DNA of 64,000 nt, taken from the NCBI GenBank assembly GCA_964235495.1, contig CAXSAX010000016.1, forward strand, positions 16,004 to 80,003. The letters run 5' to 3'. Position 1 is the stretch's first letter. Each line of letters starts with the position of its first letter. The notes under the pieces were generated by a model that was not told the DNA's origin, ran no database searches, and saw nothing but the letters and a program-made list of their open reading frames with translations. The stretch comes from LMUY01 sp964235495. GTDB taxonomy: Bacteria > Pseudomonadota > Alphaproteobacteria > Acetobacterales > Acetobacteraceae. Made by a program: the position numbers and the translations under genes. Below, piece by piece: positions 35,675-45,892 of the stretch.

Positions 35675-37015
35675 TCAGGCGCCGAAGGCCGGAAGCCGAG
35701 GGGTGCGCCGGAAAACAGCGTCTAGCAGAGCCGGGTCCCGACAACCCATGCGGCCTTCCGGTCCCGTGGCGGCGGCACGGTCGATGCACTGGCGCAAGCT
35801 GCACTCAGCGGCATGCTGGCATGCCGTGATGCGCTTGGCCGCCAGCATCGCGTCCACGTGGCGGCCTTGGAAGCGGCTGATGCCCTGCTGCCGGCCCCAG
35901 GTGAGGGCAGCCTCCGTTTCAGCCCGGTGCAGAACGATCCGCTCCGGTCCGAACCCGGCGATCACAGCCTCGGTGTGGCGGCGCTCGCGGGCAGGCAGGG
36001 CGGCCATGCGTGGCGACCAGTCCAGCTTCAGCAAATCCGGCGCGAACGCGGCGGGGCGGGCGAGCAGCAAGGCAGCATGATCGACTCCGTCCAGTATGAT
36101 GGCGATGCCAGCCAGTCGCAGCCGGTCGGTGGCGGCTTGGAACTGCGCCAGGTCGGCCACCGCCTCCATGAATTGCAGCTCGATTCCAAGGGCGGTGCTG
36201 CCGGGCAGGGATGCAGTGAAATCTACGAACGCGGCTGATGCTGTGCCGGGCAGGGTTAGGTTCAGGTGCAGGACCGGCCCGGCTGGCCATTGATCCGCTG
36301 CGCTAAGCACCCGCGCGTCCAGCCGGGCCGCCAGGTGGCGCGACAGGAATGGGTCATCCATGTCCGGCAGTGCTGCGCCGGCCTGCGCTTCCAGCACGGC
36401 AAGCGGAACCAGCAATTCCTGGAATATCGGCGTTACACGGCACCCGGTGATCTGCACCGCCATTTGCCGCCGCAGGAGGTGGGCCAGCGGAACGGACGTC
36501 AGCACAGCGTCCGCGGCCGCCATGGCGCCGAGTGGGGCTGGCGCCTGCTTCTGCACCCGCAAATCTGTCGTCAAGGTGTCAATGTATGCGCTTACCGCCG
36601 CCTGGTCGGCCGGCAGCGACCACAGGGCGAGCAACCGGTCCACCCCCGGCGCTTCCGCCCGAAATAGCCGGGACAGGGTAGGCACCAGGGCCGTTCCAGC
36701 GGCTGCATCGCTCAGCATGACCAAGTCGCCGTTGGGGCAGGAGAATACCTGGCCGCCGTGCGCCTTCACCACGCCCTCCAGCAGGGCGGCTGCAATGCGG
36801 CGGTGGTGCGGCCGCGGGCCGGGCGCATGCAGCCGGGATAGGTGCAACGCCAGGACGGAAAGCGACGCCCGGCCGCGCGAAGCGCAGTCAATCGCCAGGC
36901 CCACGGCATGGTGCAGCGGGCTGGCCGGGCTCCCAGCCGCCAGCGTGACCCGCTTGCCTGCACCTCGCCGACTTTCCGCCGTGCCCAGCATGCCTGTCGC
37001 AGCTCTCATGTCCAT
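35675..37015 (-). CDS. Degenerate EAL-like protein A with Cys-rich tail
   Basis: 446 residues. An N-terminal GGDEF-like remnant (VFSCPNGDLVML, no GGDEF) precedes an EAL-like barrel (LHLNLTLPGTASAAFVDF, IILDGVDHAALL, LKLDWSP, ISRFQGRHVDAML). EAL and the catalytic Glu/Asp set are absent. The C-terminus adds a Cys cluster C-x5-C-x4-C-x14-C (from TACQHAAEC to GCRDPALLD), possibly metal-binding. First gene of the reverse run; divergent from the metallophosphatase. Confidence 0.72.
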   Translation of the reverse strand: MDMRAATGMLGTAESRRGAGKRVTLAAGSPASPLHHAVGLAIDCASRGRASLSVLALHLSRLHAPGPRPHHRRIAAALLEGVVKAHGGQVFSCPNGDLVMLSDAAAGTALVPTLSRLFRAEAPGVDRLLALWSLPADQAAVSAYIDTLTTDLRVQKQAPAPLGAMAAADAVLTSVPLAHLLRRQMAVQITGCRVTPIFQELLVPLAVLEAQAGAALPDMDDPFLSRHLAARLDARVLSAADQWPAGPVLHLNLTLPGTASAAFVDFTASLPGSTALGIELQFMEAVADLAQFQAATDRLRLAGIAIILDGVDHAALLLARPAAFAPDLLKLDWSPRMAALPARERRHTEAVIAGFGPERIVLHRAETEAALTWGRQQGISRFQGRHVDAMLAAKRITACQHAAECSLRQCIDRAAATGPEGRMGCRDPALLDAVFRRTPRLPAFGA

Positions 37016-37030
37016 GCCCTACGGTGCACC

Positions 37031-37765
37031 ATGATGGTTGAGCAGATGTTAACCCGTTCCGCCCCCGGCTGGCTGTCACCCGGTGTGCGGGTCTATGCCA
37101 TCGGCGACGTGCACGGCTGCGACGATCGCTTGGCCGCCCTGCACCGAAAGGTAGCCTCCGACCTCGCCCGGTCCCCGGCCGAGCGCCCATTGCTGGTGCA
37201 CCTGGGCGATTACATCGATCGCGGCCCCGACTCAGCCTGCGTGGTGCGCCGGTTGGCTGCAGGGCCAGTGGCCGGCATCCCGACCCTATGCCTGCGCGGC
37301 AATCACGAGCAGATGCTGCTGGACGCGCTGGCGCACGGCGGCGATTGCCGGGACATCTGGCTGCGCAACGGTGGAGGCGAAACGCTGCGAAGTTGGGGCG
37401 CCAGCCCAGCCCAGCCGATTGCCGCATGGAATGCTGCAATGGCGCGGGACATGCCATTCCTGCGTGCCCTGCCGCTGTTCCACCGCTTGGATGGCTACGT
37501 GTTCGTGCATGCCGGGTTGCGGCCGGGATTGTCGATGGCCTTGCAGATGGAGGCCGACATGCTCTGGATTCGTGAGGGCTTCCTCGACTGGGACGGCCCG
37601 TTGCTGCCCGAGGCGCTCGTCGCGGCCGCCGTGCACGGCCACACCCCGGCACGGCGGCCAGACGTGCGGCGCAACCGTATCAATGTTGACACAGGAGCTG
37701 TTGCCGGCGGGGCGCTCACCTGCGCCGTGCTCGAAGGAGACACGGTCCGCTTCCTCGCCGCATGA
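37031..37765 (+). CDS. Serine/threonine-type metallophosphatase
   Basis: About 244 residues (ATG 37031 or 37034). Calcineurin-like motifs YAIGDVHGC, HLGDYIDRGPDS, LRGNHEQM, FVHAGL and AVHGHT are complete, so an active di-metal phosphatase is expected. It resembles the PrpA/lambda-PP group that dephosphorylates proteins or dinucleotides. Divergent from the EAL-like operon, convergent with dapB. Confidence 0.9.
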   Translation: MMVEQMLTRSAPGWLSPGVRVYAIGDVHGCDDRLAALHRKVASDLARSPAERPLLVHLGDYIDRGPDSACVVRRLAAGPVAGIPTLCLRGNHEQMLLDALAHGGDCRDIWLRNGGGETLRSWGASPAQPIAAWNAAMARDMPFLRALPLFHRLDGYVFVHAGLRPGLSMALQMEADMLWIREGFLDWDGPLLPEALVAAAVHGHTPARRPDVRRNRINVDTGAVAGGALTCAVLEGDTVRFLAA

Positions 37766-37812
37766 GGGGTGAAGGGGATGCCCCGCGTGCAAGAATTGGC
37801 CCCCTTCGGGTG

Positions 37813-37827
37813 CAGGGCAGAGCCCTG
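37813..37827. terminator. Hairpin between convergent metallophosphatase and dapB genes
   Basis: Perfect stem CAGGGC-AGA-GCCCTG, followed within ten bases by a second GC-rich stem (GCCGGCTTCGGC). It lies in the 92-base gap between two converging genes. No T tract, so termination is inferred from position only; it could also be a copy of a dispersed GC-rich repeat. Confidence 0.4.
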
Positions 37828-37857
37828 AAAGCGCCGGCTTCGGCCTTCAGCCCCCTG

Positions 37858-38607
37858 CTAGCGCTCTAGCCGCATTCCCAGCACGTCGGCCATGTCATAC
37901 AGCCCTGCGGAGCGCCCAACGGCCCATCCCGCGGCTTGCACTGCGCCCGCCGCGAACACCCGGCGGTCGAACGCGCGATGCGTCAGGGCGATGTGTTCAT
38001 CCCCGGCCGCGAACAGCAAGGTGTGCTCGCCCACCACCTGGCCGCCGCGCAAGGACGCGAAGCCGATTGCGCCAGGGGGGCGAGGCCCGGTGTGGCCAGC
38101 GCGGCCGCCCTGCATCACGCTTTCCAACGCCACGCCGCGGCCTCGCGCCACCGCCCTGCCTAGGCCGATCGCGGTGCCGGAAGGCGCATCCACCTTCTGG
38201 CGGTGGTGCATCTCGACGATCTCGGCATCATACCGCTCGGACGGCAGGGCGGCGGCCATGCGCTCGGCTATGGCCAACACAAGCGCAACCCCGGGGGCGA
38301 AATTCGCCGCATAGACCACAGGAATCCTTTCTGCCGCCGCGCGAACCGCCGTCTCGTCCGTTGCACTCAGCCCGGACGTGCCAAGCACCCAGGCAACCCC
38401 TGCCTGAGCAAACAACGCGGCGTGGCGCTGCACGGTGCTGGCATGCGTGAAGTCGATGGCGACGTTCGCACCCGCCAGCGCGCCTTCGATACCATGTCCG
38501 GAGCGGGAGGAGCCGCCAGCGAAGCCGACCCCGACCCGTTCGACCTCCTCGACCAGCAATCGCCCCATACGGCCAGTGCAGCCCGCGATGGCGACGAGCG
38601 GCGTCAG
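37858..38607 (-). CDS. dapB: 4-hydroxy-tetrahydrodipicolinate reductase, CTG start
   Basis: 249 residues if translation starts at CTG 38607, which overlaps the dnaJ stop by 4 nt (CTGA). The first in-frame ATG (38568) would remove LVAIAGCTGRMG, the glycine-rich NAD(P)H-binding loop that every DapB needs. No ATG, GTG or TTG lies upstream in frame. Downstream, DFTHAST, GTSGL, the catalytic EMHHRQKVDAPSGTA and the C-terminal domain are intact. Lysine/diaminopimelate pathway. Last gene of the hrcA-grpE-dnaK-dnaJ run. Confidence 0.88.
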   Translation of the reverse strand: MTPLVAIAGCTGRMGRLLVEEVERVGVGFAGGSSRSGHGIEGALAGANVAIDFTHASTVQRHAALFAQAGVAWVLGTSGLSATDETAVRAAAERIPVVYAANFAPGVALVLAIAERMAAALPSERYDAEIVEMHHRQKVDAPSGTAIGLGRAVARGRGVALESVMQGGRAGHTGPRPPGAIGFASLRGGQVVGEHTLLFAAGDEHIALTHRAFDRRVFAAGAVQAAGWAVGRSAGLYDMADVLGMRLER

Positions 38608-39737
38608 GTGCGGCCGTCGAAGAACGCGGCCACCTTGGCGAAGAAGCCCTCATGCTCCGGGCTGCCAGTTTTATGCGCTTCCGCTTCCGCCTCGAACTCC
38701 TCCAGCAACTCACGCTGGCGCTTGGTCAGTTGCTGCGGCGTTTCCACGGCGACCTGCACATACATGTCGCCCCGAGCGGCGCTCCGCAGCACGGAAAATC
38801 CTTTGCCGCGGAGGCGGAACTGGTCACCGGTCTGCGTGCCTGGCGTCACCTTCACCTTGGCGCGAGACCCGTCGATGACCGGCACTTCCACATCGCCGCC
38901 CAGCGCCGCCTGCGTCAGTCGCAGCGGCACCCGGCAATAGACGTTGGCACCATCGCGCTGGAAAATGTCATGCGGCCGAATGGCAACGTGCACGTAAAGG
39001 TCACCGGCAGGGGCGCTGGCTGCTCCTGCCTCGCCCTCGCCGGCCAGGCGGATACGGACGCCGTCCTCGACACCGGCCGGGATGGAGACGGAAAGCGTGC
39101 GTTCCCGCGGCACCGTGCCAGCACCATTGCAGACCCGGCATGGATTGCGCACCACCCGGCCCGCGCCGCCGCAGGTTGGGCAGGATCGCTCTACCAGGAA
39201 GAAGCCCTGTTGCGCCCGCACCTTGCCGGAGCCGCCGCAGGTCGTGCAGTTCTCCCGCTCTGCCTGCTTGCTGGCCGAGCCAGTGCCCACGCATGCGTCG
39301 CAGCTGACCCGGGTGGGCACACGCAGATCGACCTTGGTTCCAGCAAACGCGTCCGCCAGGTCAATCTCAACCTGAGCGCGCAGGTCGGATCCGGCACGGG
39401 TGCGTGCGCCGCCGGGTCCTCGACGGCCCCCCATGAATTCGCCGAACATCTGGTCAAAGATGTCGCCGAGGCCACCTTCTTGAGAACTGAACCCGGCTGA
39501 ACCGCCACCATTCTCGAACGCGGCGTGGCCATAACGGTCATACGCAGCCCGTTTCTGGTCGTCTTTGAGAACCTCGTAAGCCTCGCTGATTTCCTTGAAC
39601 TTGGCTTCCGCAGCCTTGTCGCCCGGATTGCGGTCCGGATGCCACTTCATCGCAAGCTTACGATATGCCTTCTTCAGATCATCCGCAGAAGCTTCGCGCG
39701 GCGTCTCTAGAAGCGCGTAAAAGTCCTGCTTGGCCAA
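38604..39737 (-). CDS. dnaJ: Chaperone DnaJ
   Basis: 377 residues from TTG at 39737, with AAGGA seven bases upstream. J-domain with HPD (KWHPDRNPGD), Gly/Phe-rich linker, four zinc CxxCxGxG repeats (CDACVGTG, CTTCGGSG, CPTCGGAG and CRVCNGAG) and C-terminal substrate domains. Co-chaperone that delivers substrates to DnaK. Confidence 0.97.
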   Translation of the reverse strand: MAKQDFYALLETPREASADDLKKAYRKLAMKWHPDRNPGDKAAEAKFKEISEAYEVLKDDQKRAAYDRYGHAAFENGGGSAGFSSQEGGLGDIFDQMFGEFMGGRRGPGGARTRAGSDLRAQVEIDLADAFAGTKVDLRVPTRVSCDACVGTGSASKQAERENCTTCGGSGKVRAQQGFFLVERSCPTCGGAGRVVRNPCRVCNGAGTVPRERTLSVSIPAGVEDGVRIRLAGEGEAGAASAPAGDLYVHVAIRPHDIFQRDGANVYCRVPLRLTQAALGGDVEVPVIDGSRAKVKVTPGTQTGDQFRLRGKGFSVLRSAARGDMYVQVAVETPQQLTKRQRELLEEFEAEAEAHKTGSPEHEGFFAKVAAFFDGRT

Positions 39738-39772
39738 TTCTATTCCTTCGATCGCAGGATGAATTCAGGTAG

Positions 39773-39801
39773 TTTTTTTTGGCAGGGCGAAGTGCCCTGC
39801 C
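39773..39801 (-). promoter_or_regulatory. Hairpin in the dnaK-dnaJ intergenic region
   Basis: An 8-bp perfect stem GGCAGGGC / GCCCTGCC with a 5-base loop lies between dnaK and dnaJ. On the transcribed (reverse) strand it is followed by eight A, not U, so it is not a standard terminator. It may set the dnaK:dnaJ ratio by protecting or processing the message, but this is inferred from position. Confidence 0.4.
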
Positions 39802-39858
39802 AGCTTAAAATATCGGACAAGAAATTGGCCAGGGGCGCGATGCCCCCGGCCGCTGTTC

Positions 39859-41763
<1,905 letters not shown>

Positions 41764-41835
41764 TCAGAACTCCTTTTTAGCGGTCCAGTGCAGCCCGAAG
41801 CACTGCGCAGGACCCTCGGGATTAAGTCAGACGCG

Positions 41836-41865
41836 GATGTATTAAGCCGGAGGGGGACAGGCAAG
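41836..41865 (-). promoter_or_regulatory. Possible dnaK promoter
   Basis: Reverse strand: CTTGCCT, then about 15 bases, then a CTTAATACAT block, in the grpE-dnaK gap. CTTG at -35 fits the alphaproteobacterial heat-shock (RpoH) type; the -10 block fits it poorly. No CIRCE inverted repeat is seen here although hrcA is present. Confidence 0.3.
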
Positions 41866-41887
41866 TAGGACGAGCGGTTTTTCAGTT

Positions 41888-42481
41888 TCAGCTCGCGGGA
41901 GCCTCTGCCGCCTTTGCCACCACCACCATCGCTGGTCGTAGCAGTCGACCGTTCAGCGTCCATCCAGCCGTCCATGACTGTATCACGGTGCCCGGCGAAT
42001 GGTCCACAGAGGGCTGCTCCGCCATCGCCTGGTGCAGGTTGGCGTCGAAAGGCTGGCCTGTCGGGTCCACCCGGGCGATGCCGTTGCGCTCCAGCAGGGA
42101 CAGGAACGAACGCTCCACGCCTTCGAAGCCGTTGCGCAGCTTGTCCACGATGTCCGGCTCGCCGGGCTGCGGGGCCGGAAGCTGGTCCAGGCCGCGGCGA
42201 AGGTTGTCAGCCGCCTCCACCACGTCCCGGGCGAACTTCTGGACGGCGAACTGGCGCGCGTCGTCCGCGTCCCGCCTGGCCCGGGTTCGCACGTTGGCCA
42301 TCTCGGCCTCCGATCGCAGCCACTTCTCGCGGAACTCCTCGCGCTCCGCCTCCAAGGCCGCGATGCGCGCGGTGGCGGCGGCCATCAGGTGTTCAGGCAA
42401 GTCGCCGCTATCCGGGGCGGGAAAGATCGGCTCCGCCGCATCGGGCGTGACCTGCGAAGGATAAGTGTCGCTGCTGTCCAT
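41888..42481 (-). CDS. grpE: Nucleotide exchange factor GrpE
   Basis: 197 residues from ATG at 42481 (a GTG at 42523, six bases after the hrcA stop, would add 14). Long coiled coil (ARIAALEAEREEFREKWLRSEAEMANVRTR, split here for reading) then the beta domain with NLHQAMAEQPS and GWTLNGRLLRPAMVVVAK. Exchanges ADP on DnaK. Confidence 0.95.
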   Translation of the reverse strand: MDSSDTYPSQVTPDAAEPIFPAPDSGDLPEHLMAAATARIAALEAEREEFREKWLRSEAEMANVRTRARRDADDARQFAVQKFARDVVEAADNLRRGLDQLPAPQPGEPDIVDKLRNGFEGVERSFLSLLERNGIARVDPTGQPFDANLHQAMAEQPSVDHSPGTVIQSWTAGWTLNGRLLRPAMVVVAKAAEAPAS

Positions 42482-42529
42482 GGCGACAGAATTAGGGCGG
42501 CGGCGGAAACGGAACAAGGCCACGCCGGG

Positions 42530-43594
42530 TCAGCCCAGCAAGCGGCCAATCACCCGCGCCGTGTAGTCCACCACGGGGATGATGCGGCCGTAGTTGATGC
42601 GCGTCGGCCCGATCACCCCAATGGCGCCCACGATGCGGTCCGCCTCGTTGCGCGCCGGCGCCACCACCATCGAAACGCCCGCAGCGCCGAACAGGCCGCT
42701 TTCGGCACCGATGAAGATGCGCACCCCGTCCGACTGCTCCGCCAGCTCCAGCAGCCGCAGCATGGTGTCCTGGGTTTCCAGCCGGTCGAACAGCACCTGG
42801 ATGGCGCTCAGCCGCTCGATCTCCGTCACGTCCGCCAGCAACCGGCTCTGGCCGCGCACGATCAGGCTGCCGCCGGAGCCGCTGGCCCAGGTCGCCAGGC
42901 CCGCCGCCACCACGGCGGCCGAGAGCGCGTCCAGCTGGGTGCGGTCGGCCGCCATCTCCGCGCCGACGACGCTGCGCAGGTCCGGCAGGGAGCGTCCGGA
43001 CAGCCGGGCATTAAGGTAATTGCTGGCATGGGTCAGCGAGGAGGGCGGCAGCCCGGGCGGCGTCTCGATGACGCGGTTCTCCACCTGGCCGTCCTCCCCC
43101 ACCAGCACCACCAGCGCGCGGCCCGGCCCCAGCGGCACAAACTCGATGTGGCGCACCGCCCCCTCGCTCTTGGGGGCCAGCACCAGCCCGGCGGCGGCAG
43201 ACAACCCGGAGAGCATGGAGGATGCGTCCGCCAGTGTATCCTGCAGGGAGCGGCCATTGGCTTCCAGCGCCCGGCCCACTTGGTCGCGCTCGTCTTCGGT
43301 CAGCTCGCCCTTCTGCAGCAGCCCGTCCACGAACAGCCGCAGCCCCCGGTCGGTCGGCAACCGCCCGGCGGAGGTGTGCGGGGCGAACAGCAGCCCGGCC
43401 TCCGTCAGGTCCGCCATAACGGCGCGGATGGAAGCGGGCGAAAGCGGCATGGGCAGGCGGCGGGCGAGGGTGCGGCTACCGACCGGCCCGCCGGTCGCCA
43501 CGAACTGCTCGACGATCTCCCGCAGCACGGCGGCGCTGCGCAGGTCGAGACCCGGCGGCAGGTGGGGGCGGGGCGAAAAGGAGGACATGTCCAT
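42530..43594 (-). CDS. hrcA: Heat-inducible repressor HrcA
   Basis: 354 residues. N-terminal winged helix (SRTLARRLPMPLSPASIRAVMADL and APHTSAGRLPTDRGLRLFVD), central GAF-like domain and C-terminal GPTRINYGRIIPVVDYTA. HrcA represses groESL-type operons through CIRCE elements. No CIRCE is visible in this window, so its targets lie elsewhere. First gene of the operon. Confidence 0.95.
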   Translation of the reverse strand: MDMSSFSPRPHLPPGLDLRSAAVLREIVEQFVATGGPVGSRTLARRLPMPLSPASIRAVMADLTEAGLLFAPHTSAGRLPTDRGLRLFVDGLLQKGELTEDERDQVGRALEANGRSLQDTLADASSMLSGLSAAAGLVLAPKSEGAVRHIEFVPLGPGRALVVLVGEDGQVENRVIETPPGLPPSSLTHASNYLNARLSGRSLPDLRSVVGAEMAADRTQLDALSAAVVAAGLATWASGSGGSLIVRGQSRLLADVTEIERLSAIQVLFDRLETQDTMLRLLELAEQSDGVRIFIGAESGLFGAAGVSMVVAPARNEADRIVGAIGVIGPTRINYGRIIPVVDYTARVIGRLLG

Positions 43595-43816
43595 GGTGCG
43601 GGCGGAAGCTAGGAACGTGGCCGCACCGGGTCAAATGGCTTTGCCGCGCCCAGACGCAGCGGAACGCCGCGAGGGGCGGGTTGCCCACTGTACTCCCTGC
43701 CACAGCCTGCGCGGCATCGTTGGGGGTCCTACCGAATCAGGGCTTGCCTTTAACTGCATTTAGATATATCTTTTGTTCCGATACATGCGAAACCGCATCA
43801 AAAATGGTGGCGTGAA

Positions 43817-44116
43817 ATGGTAACGATAGAGGCTTTCTGCAGCAGCGTGTCTCACGCAGCGCCCCCCACCACCGTCAGCCCGGCCCTGCAGGCGCTCTGG
43901 TGGGCGCGCAAAGGCGAATGGGACCGGGCGCACGAGTGCGCCCAGCAGCACGAGGGGAACCCGGATTGCGACCTGGTGCATGCTCACCTGCACCGGCAGG
44001 AAGGCGACCCGGAGAACGCAGGCTACTGGTATCGGCTTGCTGGCCGCCCGCCAGCAACCATCCCGCTGCCGGAAGAGTGGGACGCCATCACGGCAGAGCT
44101 GCTTTCCCGCAAATAG
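43817..44116 (+). CDS. Small conserved protein, TPR-like
   Basis: 99 residues. SPALQALWWARKGEWDRAHECAQQ, HAHLHRQEGDPENAGYWYRLAGRP and EEWDAITAELL resemble a short helical-repeat protein that I associate with Acetobacteraceae genomes. Function unknown. It lies between hrcA (divergent) and the PadR gene, 25 bases before the latter, so the two may be co-transcribed. Confidence 0.7.
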   Translation: MVTIEAFCSSVSHAAPPTTVSPALQALWWARKGEWDRAHECAQQHEGNPDCDLVHAHLHRQEGDPENAGYWYRLAGRPPATIPLPEEWDAITAELLSRK

Positions 44117-44141
44117 CCGAAAACCTGCATCAAGGGATCTC

Positions 44142-44720
44142 ATGCACCACGGACACTCACATCGGCAGCACGGCCAACGCTTCGCTCACGGACCATCCAG
44201 GGGTCATGACCACGAGGATGGCCATGGCCGCAACAGCCGTCGCGGAGGACGCGGCGGACGGTCGGGCCGGCTGTTCGACCATGGCGAGCTGCGCCTCGTC
44301 GTGCTCGCCCTAGTCGCCGAACGGCCGCGGCACGGCTACGAGATCATCAAGGAGATCGAGGACCGCGTCGCCGGCACCTACAGCCCCAGCCCCGGCGTGA
44401 TCTACCCGACCCTGACCATGCTCGAGGAAATCGGGCATGCAACGGTGACGGAAAGCGGCGGCAGGAAGCTCTACGCCATCACCCCGGACGGCATCGCCTC
44501 GCTTGCCGCGAACAAGGCTGCCTTGGATGGCGCGCTGGGGCGCATGCGGTCGGTCAGCACGGCCAACAGCGGCGGCCCTGCGCCCGACATCATCCGCGCC
44601 ACGGAGAACCTGCGGCTGGCGCTTCGCCTGCGCCAGGGCCGCGGCCCGCTGACGGAGGAACAAGTCCGAGCGGTCGCCGCCGCGCTCGACGCCGCCGCCG
44701 TGGCTGTCGAGCGCAGCTGA
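44142..44720 (+). CDS. PadR-family regulator with His-rich N-terminus
   Basis: 192 residues. The first ~40 contain about ten His among Gly/Arg (MHHGHSHRQHGQ and GHDHEDGHGR), followed by the PadR winged helix (LRLVVLALVAERPRHGYEII, SPSPGVIYPTLTMLEEIGHA and YAITPDG) and a C-terminal dimerisation helix. PadR proteins usually repress efflux or catabolic genes. The His-rich tail suggests metal sensing, but no metal transporter is adjacent. Confidence 0.88.
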   Translation: MHHGHSHRQHGQRFAHGPSRGHDHEDGHGRNSRRGGRGGRSGRLFDHGELRLVVLALVAERPRHGYEIIKEIEDRVAGTYSPSPGVIYPTLTMLEEIGHATVTESGGRKLYAITPDGIASLAANKAALDGALGRMRSVSTANSGGPAPDIIRATENLRLALRLRQGRGPLTEEQVRAVAAALDAAAVAVERS

Positions 44721-44998
44721 TGCTCCTTGCCCGCTAAACCCAGACAGATGGCCAAGAAACCGAGATGATCCACATCCAAGCCTGCATCCGCATTGCCCGC
44801 CATGCCCCGGGGGTGGCGCGCGGCGCATGTCCAACACTCGACGCAAGCTGCATCCCCGGGCACTCCAGCCGCTTGGGAGACTTGATCGACGAGACCATCA
44901 TGATCGCTCTCGCTGTCCTGCCCGCGGCCATGAGCACGGCCATCATCGCCGCCGCGTTCGGCTGGAACCTGGTTCGGTAGGCCGCTTTGCCCGGCGCG

Positions 44999-45892
44999 TC
45001 ACAGTCCGCCCGCCGTCCGCACAGCGATGCCCGCTGCTGCGGCGCGGTTTTCCACGCCAAGCTTGGCATAGATCAGCTCCAGGTGCTTGTTCACCGTCCG
45101 CGGGCTCAGCCCTAGGATTTCCGCGATGTCTCGGTTCGGCTTGCCGCGCCCCAGCCAGAGCAGCACCTCCGCCTCCCGCGCCGTCAGCCCGAGCCGCTGC
45201 TTCAGCAGCGACTCCTCGCTCGACGGGTCGGTTGCCACCAGGCGCAGCAGCAGCTCGTCCAGCCCGATGCGGCCGACGCGGGAGACCTCGATCAGCCGCG
45301 CCGGGTCGCCGGTTGCTGTCGTCATCGCCGCCGGGGCCGTCTCGTCGGCGGAGGCGGCGATCCAGGCGCAGATGTCGGCAGGCAGCGTGCGGCCGGGCTT
45401 CGCGTCCAGCATGTCGGCCGCTTGCGGCGTGGCCCACAGCACCTGGCCAGCCCGGTCGCAGGCGAGCAGGAAACGGCCGGCCACGTCCAGGGCGGCGTGG
45501 GCGCTGCGGGTCAGCCGGGCGTTGGCCAGGTGCACGCCGACGCGGGCCACCACCTCGTCCGGCGAGACGGGCTTGGTCACGTAGTCCACGCCGCCCGCCT
45601 CCAAGCCGCGCACCACGTCCTGGCTCTCGGTCAGCCCCGTCATGAACACGATCGGCACGGAGGCCAGCGACTTGAGTTGCTTCATCCGGCGGCAGGCCTC
45701 GAAGCCGTCCATGCCCGGCATCACCGCATCCAGCAGGACGATGTCCGGCGTGATGCGCGCCACAAGCTCAAGCGCGCTGGTGGCACTTTGGGCGACCAGC
45801 ACGGTGTAGTTCGCCGCCTCCAGCGTGTCGTTCAGCAGGCCAAGCGTGGCGGGCGAGTCGTCAACGACCAAGACGACGGTGCGGGCCGTCAT
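44999..45892 (-). CDS. Response regulator, REC plus PAS-like plus LuxR HTH
   Basis: 297 residues. REC domain with acidic pair DD11-12, phospho-acceptor Asp55 (LLDAVMPGMDG) and Lys in VTKPVSPDE; a PAS-like middle (about 130-225); C-terminal LuxR helix-turn-helix (LTAREAEVLLWLGRGKPNRD and LSPRTVNKHLELIYAKLG). It overlaps the hybrid kinase by 4 nt (ATGA) and is its likely output, presumably controlling the divergent urt-fmd operon. Confidence 0.92.
   Translation of the reverse strand: MTARTVVLVVDDSPATLGLLNDTLEAANYTVLVAQSATSALELVARITPDIVLLDAVMPGMDGFEACRRMKQLKSLASVPIVFMTGLTESQDVVRGLEAGGVDYVTKPVSPDEVVARVGVHLANARLTRSAHAALDVAGRFLLACDRAGQVLWATPQAADMLDAKPGRTLPADICAWIAASADETAPAAMTTATGDPARLIEVSRVGRIGLDELLLRLVATDPSSEESLLKQRLGLTAREAEVLLWLGRGKPNRDIAEILGLSPRTVNKHLELIYAKLGVENRAAAAGIAVRTAGGL

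Noticed and set aside
41764..43816. CIRCE element near hrcA-grpE-dnaK
   Set aside because: No TTAGCACTC-N9-GAGTGCTAA-like repeat is present in the intergenic gaps.
44900..44980. Forward 26-codon hydrophobic ORF (MIALAVLPAAMSTAIIAAAF...)
   Set aside because: It looks like a tiny membrane peptide but has no ribosome site and no recognisable family; 44721-44998 otherwise holds nothing identifiable.
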